The notes: generated from the sequence alone by a model not told the origin. Positions 7,244-15,734 are shown, numbered from the stretch's first letter. The stretch: DNA of 15,885 nucleotides from Palsa-1392 sp036493915 (GCA_036493915.1 DASXPA010000032.1:1-15885), one strand, 5' to 3'. Program-made: numbers and translations.

Positions 7244-9309
7244 TTAGTGCGCAGGCAAGCGAAAGAAACAGCGCCCCCCGCCTTCGAGACTTTCCGCGCC
7301 GAGTTCTCCACCGTGCCCTTCCACGATCGATCGCACAATCGTCAGGCCAATGCCCATTCCGTTAGGCTTGGGGGAGAAGAAGTGGGAGAAAATTTTCTCC
7401 GGATGGTCCTGCGGCAGGCCGACGCCGTAGTCGCGCGCTCACTTCGACAAATGCATCGATTGCCAACCTGGAGATGAGAATACGGCGGTCTTCCGCCGCG
7501 TTGTTCTGCATCGCCTCGAGCGAGTTCATGATGAGATTGAGCAACACCTGTTGCAGTTGCACCGGGTCGGCCTGAACTGGCGCGAGATTGGAAGCGAGGT
7601 TCGTCTCGACCGTCGTCGCGCGCCCGAGCAAACGGAATGCAACAGGCGCAGTACATCGACGACGATGTCGTTAGGCTGAACCGGCTGCCGGTTGCCTTCT
7701 CCTTTGCGCACCAGGTGATGAATCCCGTGAATGATGTCACCGGCACGCCGCGCGTCGGTAAAAACGTCGTCGAGCAGTTGCTTAAACATCTCAGTGTCCG
7801 GCGCGCCGCGATCGAGAAAGCGCTTTCCGGCCGCGGCGTTGCTCGCGATCGCAGTCAGCGGTTGATTCAATTCGTGCGCGAGTGAGGCGGTCAGTTCGCC
7901 CATTAGCGCCACCCGGCTCAAGCGCGCCATCTCCTCGCGCTGCAGACGCAGTTCCAGATTCGCTTTCACCCGCGCGGTCACGTCAATCGCCACGCCCATC
8001 AGCTCGCTGAGCTGGCCGCGGTCGTTCTGCAAATAACGGCCGCGCGAGATGAGCCAGCGCGTTTCGCCGTCCGGACGAAGGAGCCCATATTCGATCTCGA
8101 AAGTTTTCGAACCGGCGCGGGCCTCTTCAATTGCGGCGTGGACGTTTTTGCCGCCCTCCGGATGGACCCGGGCCAGGAAAACCTCTCGCGAGAGACGCTC
8201 GTTAGGCGCCAAGCCGAAGAGTTCGCGGCCGTTGTCGCTCATCCACGATTCCTGCCGGAGAAAGTCGATTGTCCAGAGTGCGAGGCTGGCGGATTCCGCG
8301 GCCAGCCCGATGCGCTCTTCACTTTCGCGCAAAGTCTCCTCCGTTTTCTCGCGTTCTTCGATGATGGTAGCGAGGAATAAGAGCGGGACCGACATGAAGA
8401 TCAAAAAGACCTGCACGGAAAGACCATTTGTTCGGGGGACTTCTCCGAAAGGGGACCATATCCATAAGCGACACCGAGGATGGCGAGAAACGCAACCGCT
8501 GAGATTGCCGCGGTCGCCCCGCGTGATCCGAAGCGGACGCCCGCCCACACGAGAAAAGGCAGAGGAACGTAAAGGAGCGCGTTATTCTCCTCGGAGGTGA
8601 TCCCGTTAAACAAAATGAAAGTGACCGCGATGACCGAGGAAAAGACAGCAGCCTTCCAGGAGTCGCGGGGGCGAAAACTGTCGGAAGAAAGATATGCCGC
8701 CAGTCGCCCAAGCCACGATCAACGCCGCCACCGTCAGCTCGGCGAGAACATTGGAGGTCAATCGAATCCGCCAGACTTCCCAATAGCTGCCCTCGCCCCA
8801 GTGATTCATGGCGACGAAGGCTGAATCCAAAAAGGAGGAGAGGAACGGTCCGAGAAAAACGGCGAAGAGACAAAAGATGGCGACGTTGCGAAGACGATCC
8901 AGCCGCATCGATTGGCCGAGCAAACAACGGATGCTGCCCGCGCCGATCAGCGCCTCGCAGGAATTGCTGATGAACCAGCAAAGAATCATGCGCGGCGGAA
9001 CGTCGCTCTGCAGTTGCACGAGCCAATGTGCTGAAAATGCCGCGAGGAGCAGAATCCACCAGCTGCGGATGGGCGAGAGCAAAAGCGCCGCGAGTAAAAT
9101 CGAGTTGGGCGGCCAAAGAACGGAAATCGGATGCGGATGGAAGGTGAGCGCAAATCCGATCTTCGCGCCGAGATAGTAGCCAACGAAAACAGCGATCGCA
9201 GCTCCCAGCGTTCTCAAGCCGAACCTGAAATTCTTCCGCCTCGTCGGCTGGCCGGCGACAGAATTCGGAACGGCTGGAGTGGCGAAAGATTCTCAGCGCC
9301 GGCGCTCAT
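7244..9309 (-). pseudogene. Sensor histidine kinase (MASE1-PAS-HisKA-HATPase), multiply frameshifted
   Basis: This is a membrane sensor kinase recognisable along its full length but broken into several frames. A short N-terminus from an ATG at 9309 passes by a frameshift (about 9235-9250) into a multi-helix MASE1-like membrane domain (9217 to about 8430). A single-base break near 8652 and another at the AAA near 8419-8421 interrupt the end of that domain. Then come a PAS domain (about 8311-7966), the HisKA H-box SLAHELNQPL with the phospho-His codon at 7874-7876, a frame break near 7630, the ATPase N-box NLIMNSLEAM, a break near 7436, and the G-boxes DYGVGLP and GMGIGL up to the TAA at 7244. 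Each domain is well preserved, so the lesions are recent or are sequence errors. It lies between two response-regulator remnants on the same strand, forming a former two-component locus. Confidence 0.88.
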
Positions 9310-9455
9310 ATCGACGAACTACCGACGACTGTACACGCTCCGCCAGCGCGATCCCATCCGCAATTTCATCGGGTGTGCGAATAAAAATCCGCCCCGAAGC
9401 AGGCAAATCGCCTAACGACGGCCCTCTCTGCCTCACACGTTTGCCAGATCCGCAG

Positions 9456-9748
9456 TCAGGTCGCTGCCGCAACGACGGATTCCACAAGCTGAAGCAGAAC
9501 ATTGTCTTCGAAAGGTTTCACGAGGAAAGCGAGCGCTCCCGCCTCGAGCGCAGCCTCGCGCACGGCTGCTTCGTCTCGCGCGCTGACGAAGATGATCTGC
9601 GTCCTCGGTGAGATTTCCCGAAGGCACTCTTGGATTTTCAACCATTCATTCCCGACACCCAAACATCGAGAATGCCCAGACGACGACAGGGCGCACGTTC
9701 CAGGAGCTCTTCCCTCCGCGCAGCCAAGAAACCGATTTTCGATTTCAT
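9456..9748 (-). pseudogene. Response-regulator remnant (receiver domain)
   Basis: This is a second degraded receiver domain, upstream of the kinase in transcription order. From the ATG at 9748 the frame gives FLAARREELLERAP and then GILDVWVSGMNG, the degraded phospho-acceptor region, before meeting a TGA. The remainder is in another frame: IQECLREISPRTQIIFVSARD, with the Lys of FLVKPFED near the end, stopping at 9456. The first part of the receiver, with the acidic pair, is not recognisable upstream. The usual PGMNG loop has become VSGMNG. No DNA-binding output domain follows; this may have been a single-domain regulator or the 5' part of a larger gene. Confidence 0.75.
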
Positions 9749-9795
9749 GGAAAAGTTGGAGACGACACGGTTCTAATAGAAGACGACAGCGAACC

Positions 9796-9810
9796 CGGCA
9801 CTTCGTGCCG
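9796..9810. other. Short perfect hairpin beside an 11-bp direct repeat
   Basis: CGGCAC-TTC-GTGCCG can form a perfect six-pair stem with a three-base loop, between the tRNA and the response-regulator remnant. Just to its right, ATTTGCTACAG occurs twice (9825-9835 and 9839-9849), 14 bases apart. There is no T-run after the stem on either strand, so a classical terminator is not supported. No gene is visible between 9749 and 9907. Confidence 0.35.
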
Positions 9811-9907
9811 TCGGCCGCCAAGAAATTTGCTACAGCAGATTTGCTACAGTGGCGCGAGCAAGCGTCATACTCGCCAAGCCAAGCGGCTATGAATGAGCCA
9901 TTTGTGG

Positions 9908-9982
<75 letters not shown>

Positions 9983-10069
9983 GATAAAACGAGGCAGGAC
10001 AATGGACGAGTTGAATGACTCCGGTCAAGCGCGAACCCGCTCGCCGCATCCCAAACTAATTGAGGCCGA

Positions 10070-10621
10070 TCAGGCGGCCAGCTTTACCGCTTCCTTGTGA
10101 CCGAGGATGCGCACCGTCTGTTTGATCTGCTCGATCTTCAACGGCTTCTTCAAAACTGTCACGGGTCCCCTCGTCAGAATTCGATCGAGCATTGCGCTAT
10201 CGGGATAGCCGGTAATCACGACGATCGGCAGATTGGGATCGAGCTCTTTGGCCGTGTCGTAGACATCGTCGGCCTTTCCGTCGGGCAGTTTCAGATCGAG
10301 AAAGAGCAGATCGAACCGTTGCTTGTCCAATGCCGTCAGCGCTTCCTTCACCGTGCCGACGACGACGCGGCTGAATCCAATTTTCTTGAGGAAGACCTTA
10401 AAGAGGTCCTGGAGGCTCTCGTCATCATCCACTACCAGCACCGTGGGTTGGCCAGCGCGCTCTTCTTTTAGCACGTCTTTGTCGAGCGCATCTTTCTTTA
10501 TTCGCCAGCGCCCGCCGATTTGGATCGCTGGCAGTTGTCCCCGTTGCACCAGGTAGTAGACAGTCGGGAGCGGAATCCGAAGATACTTCGCGGTTTCCTT
10601 GACTGTCATCAGGTTATGCAT
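10070..10621 (-). CDS. Response regulator with N-terminal excisionase-type HTH, 183 aa
   Basis: This is a predicted phosphorylation-dependent DNA-binding regulator with the domain order reversed from most response regulators. Residues 3-45 form a helix-turn-helix of the excisionase/HTH_17 type (MTVKETAKYLRI, VYYLVQRGQLPA, then the wing GGRWRIKKD). Residues 59-177 are a full receiver domain: acidic pocket D65/D66, phospho-acceptor D109 in FLDLKLPDG, T137 in VVITGYPD, and K159 in LKKPL. All key residues are present, so it should be active. No histidine kinase lies beside it; the nearest is the broken one across the tRNA. The ATG at 10621 has no clear Shine-Dalgarno; an in-frame ATG four codons later is also possible. 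A candidate promoter lies about 50 bp upstream. Confidence 0.92.
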   Translation of the reverse strand: MHNLMTVKETAKYLRIPLPTVYYLVQRGQLPAIQIGGRWRIKKDALDKDVLKEERAGQPTVLVVDDDESLQDLFKVFLKKIGFSRVVVGTVKEALTALDKQRFDLLFLDLKLPDGKADDVYDTAKELDPNLPIVVITGYPDSAMLDRILTRGPVTVLKKPLKIEQIKQTVRILGHKEAVKLAA

Positions 10622-10679
10622 TCAGAAGAAATCAGCAGTTAGGAACCAAGGTGGCAAGATTTATTACGAGGGGACGAGC

Positions 10680-10705
10680 ATTATAAATTTCATAAAAGGT
10701 GTCAA
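10680..10705 (-). promoter_or_regulatory. Candidate promoter for the HTH-receiver gene
   Basis: On the minus strand a perfect TTGACA (10705-10700) is followed after 14 bases by a perfect TATAAT (10685-10680), inside an AT-rich island that contrasts with the surrounding GC-rich DNA. It points at the regulator gene whose ATG is at 10621. The 14-bp spacer is shorter than the usual 16-18, so the promoter may be weak, need an activator, or be chance. The rest of the 10622-10896 gap shows no gene. Confidence 0.45.
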
Positions 10706-10896
10706 CAACTGATTTGGCGACATCCTCTTAGGGCTTGCGAATCCCGCTCGCGGCTCTGGACGTAGTTTCCGAAAAGGCCTTGTCCCTTCCGAACATCCCC
10801 GCGCGCGAGGAGGTGCGAATTGCTTGAGCGTGGCCGGCTTGTGCGGCAGATCGTCGCTGGACAAGCCGCCCCCCGAGGTTCACTATTCGCAACTTT

Positions 10897-11499
10897 ATGA
10901 GCGCATTGTTTTTCAAACGGTTTCTGCAAAAACCGTTTCAAATCGCCTCGATTATCCCCAGTTCCAAGGCGCTCGTGGAGCGGGTCGCGGGCAAGATGGA
11001 TTTCAGTGAACCGCGGGTCATCGCCGAATACGGTCCGGGCGAAGGCGTGCATTCGCGCGAATTGGCCGCGCGGATGGACGCGCAATCGCGCCTCTTTCTC
11101 TTTGAGTTGGACCCCGCGTTTTCGCGCGATCTCGAGCGGCAGTTCGCCGACGATCGGCGCGTCACCGTGATCAATCGCGATGCCGCCAGTCTCTCCGAGG
11201 AGCTTGCGCAACGCGGGATCGCGCAGTGCGACTACATCCTTTCCGGCATTCCCTTCAGCATTCTCGAGATCAAGAAAAAGCGCGCCCTGCTCCAGGATAC
11301 TTACGACATGCTCAAGCCGGGCGGCGCTTTCATCATCTACCAGGTCACTAACGAACTCCGCCAGCACGCGACCTTTTTCGACCGGGCCGAATCCGAGTAT
11401 TGCCTGCAGAATATTCCACCGATGTTTGTCACCGTTTTCCAGAAAACCAACACCCGCAACGGTCACATGCGCGCCCCGCGGATGGCTTCCGCCTTCTAG
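10897..11499 (+). CDS. SAM-dependent methyltransferase, phospholipid N-methyltransferase-like, 200 aa
   Basis: This is a class I methyltransferase resembling the PmtA group, which methylates phosphatidylethanolamine towards phosphatidylcholine; related proteins include the KsgA-like adenine dimethylases. Visible motifs are the SSKALVERV lead helix (22-30), the SAM-binding loop EYGPGEG (44-50), an acidic residue at the end of strand 2 (E70 in FLFELDP), the D95 region of motif III, and SGIPF (116-120) in place of the NPPY/NLPY of adenine methylases, followed by the post-motif LKPGGAFIIYQ. The SGIPF motif favours the phospholipid over the rRNA group. No signal peptide is seen, but the hydrophobic N-terminus could associate with membrane. 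fumC starts 14 bp after its stop, so they are probably co-transcribed. Substrate is not proven. Confidence 0.8.
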   Translation: MSALFFKRFLQKPFQIASIIPSSKALVERVAGKMDFSEPRVIAEYGPGEGVHSRELAARMDAQSRLFLFELDPAFSRDLERQFADDRRVTVINRDAASLSEELAQRGIAQCDYILSGIPFSILEIKKKRALLQDTYDMLKPGGAFIIYQVTNELRQHATFFDRAESEYCLQNIPPMFVTVFQKTNTRNGHMRAPRMASAF

Positions 11500-11513
11500 G
11501 CCAACGGCGCCAA

Positions 11514-12932
11514 ATGAGCCTCGGCCACACCCGCACCGAGAAGGATTCGATGGGCGAAATGTCCGTGCCGGACACCGCTCTCTACGGCGCTTCCACGCAA
11601 CGCGCAGTCCTGAATTTCCCCGTGAGCGGCTGGCGTTTTTCGCGGCCGTTTATTCGTGCGCTGGGCCTCTTGAAATGGGCCGCCGCGCAGGCCAATCACG
11701 ATCTCGGTTTGCTCGATGCCGAGCGCAGCGCGCTGATCGTGCAAGCCGCCGAGGAAGTAACCGAGGGCAAGCTCGACGAGCATTTCCCGCTCGACATTTT
11801 CCAGACCGGTTCGGGAACGAGCACGAACACGAACGCCAACGAAGTGATCTCGAATCGCTGCTGCCAGCTCGCCGGTAAAACAATTGGCGCGCGCGAACCG
11901 GTTCACCCTAACGATCACGTCAATATGGGACAGTCGAGCAACGACGTCATCCCGTCCGCCATCCACATTAGCGCCGCCGAGCAGCTCAAGATCTGTCTCA
12001 TTCCCGCGCTCGAAAAATTAAGCGACGCGCTCGAGGCAAAAGCGCAGGAATTTCACGACGTCATCAAAATCGGCCGCACCCATTTGATGGATGCGACACC
12101 CGTTAGGCTCGGGCAGGAATTTGGCGGTTACGCGCAACAAGTGCGGCATGCCAAACGCCGCGCCGAACAGGCCATCGAAGCGCTCCAGGAACTTGCGCTC
12201 GGCGGCACCGCGGTCGGGACCGGCTTGAATCGGCATCATGATTTCCCCGGCAGAGTGATGCATCATCTCGAGCAGCGCACCGGGATCAAATTTCGCGAAG
12301 CGCAAAATCACTTCGAAGCGCAAGGCGGCAAGGACGCGGTTGTCGAAGCGAGCGGCCAGCTCAAAGCGATTGCGGTTGGCCTTTTCAAAATCGCCAACGA
12401 TATCCGCTGGCTGGGCTGCGGCCCGCGCTGCGGCATCGGCGAAATTCAACTGCCCGCGACGCAGCCCGGCAGCTCGATCATGCCCGGCAAAGTGAACCCG
12501 GTCATGTCGGAGTCGATGATGATGGTGTGCGCGCAAGTCATCGGCGCGGACGCCACGATCACGTGGGCGGGCGCGAACGGAAATTTCGAGCTTAACGTCA
12601 TGATGCCGGTGATGGCGCACAACCTTCTTTGTAGCATTCGGTTGTCAGGCAACGTCGTCGATATCTTTGCCGACAAGTGCATCAGCGGGATCGTCGCAAA
12701 CAAGGAGCGCTGCGAGGAATTGATTGAGCTGTCCATGGCGATGGTCACGAGTCTTGCGCCGAAAATTGGCTACGATCGCGCCGCCGATATCGCGAAGGAA
12801 AGCGCCAAGACGGGCAAGACCGTGCGCGAGATCGCGCTCGAAAAAAAGGTTTTGCCGGAAGCGGAATTGAACGCCGCGCTCGATCCAGTTGCCATGACTG
12901 AGCCGGGTGGCGTCGGCGGCTCCGGCGGCTGA
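11514..12932 (+). CDS. fumC: Fumarate hydratase, class II
   Basis: This enzyme catalyses the reversible hydration of fumarate to L-malate in the cytosolic TCA cycle and works as a tetramer without an iron-sulfur cluster. The ATG at 11514 gives 472 aa, the usual length; the frame is open further upstream, but that part lies inside the methyltransferase gene and has no similarity. Landmarks are TEKDSMG near the N-terminus, TGSGTSTNTNANE (98-110), SSND (141-144), the catalytic His in GRTH (H190), and the superfamily signature GSSIMPGKVNP (319-329) with the flexible-loop serines S320/S321. The closing Gly-rich tail (PGGVGGSGG) is a little unusual. Aspartase and argininosuccinate lyase share the superfamily, but the TEKDSMG and HPNDHVN segments fit fumarase best. 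Confidence 0.97.
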   Translation: MSLGHTRTEKDSMGEMSVPDTALYGASTQRAVLNFPVSGWRFSRPFIRALGLLKWAAAQANHDLGLLDAERSALIVQAAEEVTEGKLDEHFPLDIFQTGSGTSTNTNANEVISNRCCQLAGKTIGAREPVHPNDHVNMGQSSNDVIPSAIHISAAEQLKICLIPALEKLSDALEAKAQEFHDVIKIGRTHLMDATPVRLGQEFGGYAQQVRHAKRRAEQAIEALQELALGGTAVGTGLNRHHDFPGRVMHHLEQRTGIKFREAQNHFEAQGGKDAVVEASGQLKAIAVGLFKIANDIRWLGCGPRCGIGEIQLPATQPGSSIMPGKVNPVMSESMMMVCAQVIGADATITWAGANGNFELNVMMPVMAHNLLCSIRLSGNVVDIFADKCISGIVANKERCEELIELSMAMVTSLAPKIGYDRAADIAKESAKTGKTVREIALEKKVLPEAELNAALDPVAMTEPGGVGGSGG

Positions 12933-12984
12933 TTTCTTCCGCCGCATTTGCCTAACGAATCGCCTTTTCTCTCTTCCTTCCACC

Positions 12985-13359
12985 ATGGTCGCCAACGTCA
13001 ACAGCCCGCAGTTTTCCGGTGGCGCCAATATCGCGATCAAATGCCCGTATCACACGTACGAGCAGACGATCACCTTTTACCGCGACACGCTCGCGCTGCC
13101 TCTCATCGAGGAGGAACCGGAAGGCTGCATCTTTCAATTCGGACCGGTCAGGCTTTGGGTCGATCGCGTCCCGAATCTGAGCCATCCCGACATCTGGCTC
13201 GAGCTCGAAACGAACGACACCGACGCGGCCGCGGCGCATTTGAAAAATCACGGCGTCCCCCGCCGCGACGAAGTCGAGCAGTTACGAGAAGATTTCGACG
13301 GCTTCTGGATTTCCGATCCTGCGGGCGTCATCCATCTCGTTGTCGGCGACGAAGACTGA
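12985..13359 (+). CDS. VOC (glyoxalase/bleomycin-resistance fold) family protein, 124 aa
   Basis: This is a small single-domain protein with the vicinal-oxygen-chelate pattern: strand and helix ending ITFYRDTLALPLIEEE, the second half of the first module with FQFGPVRLWVDR, a second module around IWLELETND, and the closing DPAGVIHLVV. Members are metal-dependent lyases, dioxygenases or binding proteins; function cannot be assigned. I chose the ATG at 12985; the frame is open from 12907, overlapping fumC, but the extra residues look non-native. It lies 52 bp downstream of fumC and may share its transcript. The gene ends facing cdsA, with only 43 bp between the two stops. Confidence 0.75.
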   Translation: MVANVNSPQFSGGANIAIKCPYHTYEQTITFYRDTLALPLIEEEPEGCIFQFGPVRLWVDRVPNLSHPDIWLELETNDTDAAAAHLKNHGVPRRDEVEQLREDFDGFWISDPAGVIHLVVGDED

Positions 13360-13402
13360 TCGTTAGGGGCGCCGTGCCACGTCCGCATTCGATCGGCGAA
13401 CC

Positions 13403-14317
13403 TTACGGCACCTTGATGACGAGTCGCAGATAGAAAAAGAGCAGCGGCGCGGTGAAGAGCAGGCTGTCGACAAGATCGAGCGCGCCGCCAATTCCGGGGA
13501 GCATATTGCCGGAATCCTTCACGCCGGTGCTGCGTTTGATGATCGACTCCGCGAGATCACCAATGACCGCAGCAAAACCGAGGAGCAACCCAAGCACCAC
13601 AGCATGGGTCAGTGTCAGCACAGAAAAATGCCCCGGCATGAGCTCAAACAATCCCACACTCGCGAGGAGCGAAAAAAAGAGCGCGCCGACAAAACCCTCC
13701 CAGGTTTTCTTCGGGCTGATGTGCGGGATGAGCGGATGCCGCCCGATCATGCTTCCGGTGAGATACGCTCCCATGTCGGAAAATTTCGTGATCGCGATGC
13801 AGTAAAAAACATAAAACTGACCGGTCACGGAGCCGTCTGGTAAGCGCGGCGTGACGTAGACGATTTTGGTGATGAAGTTGTAGAGCCAGAGTACGTAGAG
13901 CAGCCCGAAGAGGGTGTAGGCCATTGTCTTGAGGGGCTCGTCGTCGCGCAGACCGCCAAACATCTGCCGGGTAAAAACGGTGAGCAGAAAAAAGAGCAGC
14001 ACCGCCGTCTCGAAATCGTAGGAACGCGCGGGCCCGTAGCGCGAGAAGTAGTAGAAACTTCCCACGAGCATGATCGCCCCGCAGATCATTGCCGTGATCT
14101 TAAAATTGGGGAGGCCCTTGTGATCGAGCATGCCATAGAACTCCCAGAGCGCGATCATGCCGACGAGGCTGATGAGGGCATAAAAGCCCAGCTCATAGCC
14201 GGCGAAAACGATAAACAACGCGACCGACCAAAGAGCGATCGTGCTCGCAAAGCGAAGAATAAAAGTCAGCTTCGCCGTTGGCGTCTTGGCCTGGGTACGC
14301 TCAACGGTCGCGGGCAT
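13403..14317 (-). CDS. cdsA: Phosphatidate cytidylyltransferase (CDP-diglyceride synthase)
   Basis: This integral inner-membrane enzyme makes CDP-diacylglycerol from phosphatidate and CTP, the branch point for all bacterial phospholipids. The 304-aa protein has about eight hydrophobic segments. The catalytic C-terminal half has SDMGAYLTG (180-188), SPKKTWEGF (201-209) and the family signature, here SIIKRSTGVKD (258-268) followed by PGIGGALDLVDS (274-285). Compared with the classic signature, the HGG histidine is Ile and the DR arginine is Leu, while the key K, D and final D residues stay. Length is slightly above E. coli CdsA, with a soluble N-terminus of about 17 residues. It is transcribed alone, convergent with the VOC gene and divergent from the lipoprotein gene (124 bp between starts). 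Its membrane-lipid role fits the nearby methyltransferase, if that is indeed a phospholipid enzyme. Confidence 0.93.
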   Translation of the reverse strand: MPATVERTQAKTPTAKLTFILRFASTIALWSVALFIVFAGYELGFYALISLVGMIALWEFYGMLDHKGLPNFKITAMICGAIMLVGSFYYFSRYGPARSYDFETAVLLFFLLTVFTRQMFGGLRDDEPLKTMAYTLFGLLYVLWLYNFITKIVYVTPRLPDGSVTGQFYVFYCIAITKFSDMGAYLTGSMIGRHPLIPHISPKKTWEGFVGALFFSLLASVGLFELMPGHFSVLTLTHAVVLGLLLGFAAVIGDLAESIIKRSTGVKDSGNMLPGIGGALDLVDSLLFTAPLLFFYLRLVIKVP

Positions 14318-14441
14318 GCAGTCTGCATTTTCCCAAGCAGAGGCCCTTTGTCCAACAAATGTCGTTTGCGCAGGCGGCGATCACGCCTTGGCGAATCTGG
14401 AGCTTTCCCTTACCAGCCGATCCTGATCTCATTCAGGGACG

Positions 14442-15309
14442 ATGCCGATGCCCAGAGCCTGGTGGCTGCTGTTTCCGATCGTGGCCCTCGTGGGGTGCGC
14501 CGCGACCACCGAAACCATTCCGCAAATACGCGTCCTGCCTAACGACTTGGGCGTTGCGATCGGCAACTTCCAAGCTCACGGACCTTATAGCCTTCTCGGC
14601 GGCCGCGATCCGATCACGGACCGACCCGCTCCACCTGATGTACCCGCCGGTGTTTGAGCCCGGATCACGAGGAATGCAGCCGCTTCATAATACCGAACCG
14701 CGCTACTTCATTCCCGCTTCGGGCGCGCTTCAGGTTGTGAGTACCGAAGACCCCGCCGCTTACGACACGCGGGTCGTTCATTTCGGGGAGACGGTTCGTG
14801 AGTGGAAAAGGCTGAGTGACTCAAGCATTTCTCTGGGTCCGGCAACCCAGGCCCGGCTAAATAAGGAGCAGCTCGGAGAGATCCCATGGACGAATGCAGC
14901 CCACTGCTTCTACGCCAAACTGCGACGCCGTTCTTACCCTTGGGGCAACGCGGTCCTCTTCCTCACCAGCTACATCCAAGGAAGCACCGGCGGGCCGGTA
15001 AATAACGACATGCTCGTGTTCGTTCTCCAGGGGATTACGAATGACGGCCGTTACGCAGTGAACGCGCATCTCGAGATCAGGCATCCCATGCTGCCCGACT
15101 CGCTCTGGGACAAACGGCGTGAAGGCCGGGCCGTCTTTTCGATCGACGACGAAACAAAGCAAGCAAAGCAATGACTCGATGCCCAACCGGATGACTCCTT
15201 CGACCCCACTTTCGCCCAATATGAAAAGTTCTTCGAGTCATTACGCATCGAGCACGGCACTCCGTACGTGGCCAAAGTGGAACCAGCGCTCTCTCAGAGT
15301 GAGCGCTAG
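14442..15309 (+). pseudogene. Lipoprotein of unknown function, frameshifted and with in-frame stop
   Basis: This is a gene for an exported lipoprotein. From ATG 14442 (or 14448, which has AGGGA at a better distance) there is a signal peptide with lipobox LVGC (Cys19), then VLPNDLGVAIGNF and a first frame that ends at 14657. The rest continues in the next frame from about 14625, where dropping one C of the CCC at 14625-14627 gives an unbroken DRPLHLMYPPVFEPG junction. The long second part includes FLTSYIQGSTGGPVNNDMLV and HPMLPDSLWDK. It meets a TGA at 15172-15174, yet the same frame goes on with LDAQPDDSFDPTFAQYEKF to a TAG at 15307, which suggests the TGA replaced a sense codon such as TGG. 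Function not recognised. Either the gene is decaying or it carries two sequence errors. Confidence 0.75.
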
Positions 15310-15443
15310 TATGGGATATCAGTCGTCCGAACCAATTGCGGCGGAATCCTTCTTTCCACCCGTGACCGTGTGTTGCTTGATCCAATCGCACACCAGCCGC
15401 AAAACCCCCGGACTCAGCGTCTCCTCGATTAATCAATGCCGCT

Positions 15444-15734
15444 GTGACGAAGATGACCATGTTTATCGACGAGGCGCTCCTCGATCGCGTGATGAAGTTG
15501 ACTGGTCTCAAGACGAAGACGGTCGAGTTCGCCCTCCGGGAGGCGGAGCGAAAGAAAAAGCTGACCAAGTTTCTGAGTCGACGCGACGTGGCTGGCATCG
15601 ACTGGAAGAACAGCGTCGACCCGGGGTATGACCTGATGGCTTTGCGCGCTGCGGAAGTCCCGCTGAAGAGACGGCCGAAACGTGGTTCTCGTTGGTTCCT
15701 CTGTTTATTTCCGTCTCCTGAGATCGGGCAGTGA
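15444..15734 (+). CDS. VapB-type antitoxin
   Basis: This is a small putative antitoxin of a type II toxin-antitoxin pair; it would bind the operator through its N-terminal ribbon-helix-helix and neutralise the PIN-domain toxin with its C-terminus. The pattern MTMFIDEALLDRVMKLTGLKTKT-VEFALREAERKKKL is the usual VapB N-terminus, and DWKNSVDPGYDLMALRAAE matches the toxin-binding tail. Starts at GTG 15444 or ATG 15453 are both possible. Two or three residues seem to be missing after KTKT. The C-terminus overruns the toxin start by 53 bp, longer than usual, which suggests that its natural stop has been lost or shifted. Confidence 0.75.
   Translation: MTKMTMFIDEALLDRVMKLTGLKTKTVEFALREAERKKKLTKFLSRRDVAGIDWKNSVDPGYDLMALRAAEVPLKRRPKRGSRWFLCLFPSPEIGQ

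Noticed and set aside
10064..10079. Inverted repeat GGCCG/CGGCC at the stop of the HTH-receiver gene as a terminator
   Set aside because: Five-pair stem overlapping the coding end and no following T-run.
10702..11466. 254-aa minus-strand frame opposite the methyltransferase
   Set aside because: The plus-strand frame has clear SAM motifs; the minus frame has none.
12018..12620. 200-aa minus-strand frame opposite fumC
   Set aside because: His/Arg/Asp-rich mirror of a highly conserved fumarase.
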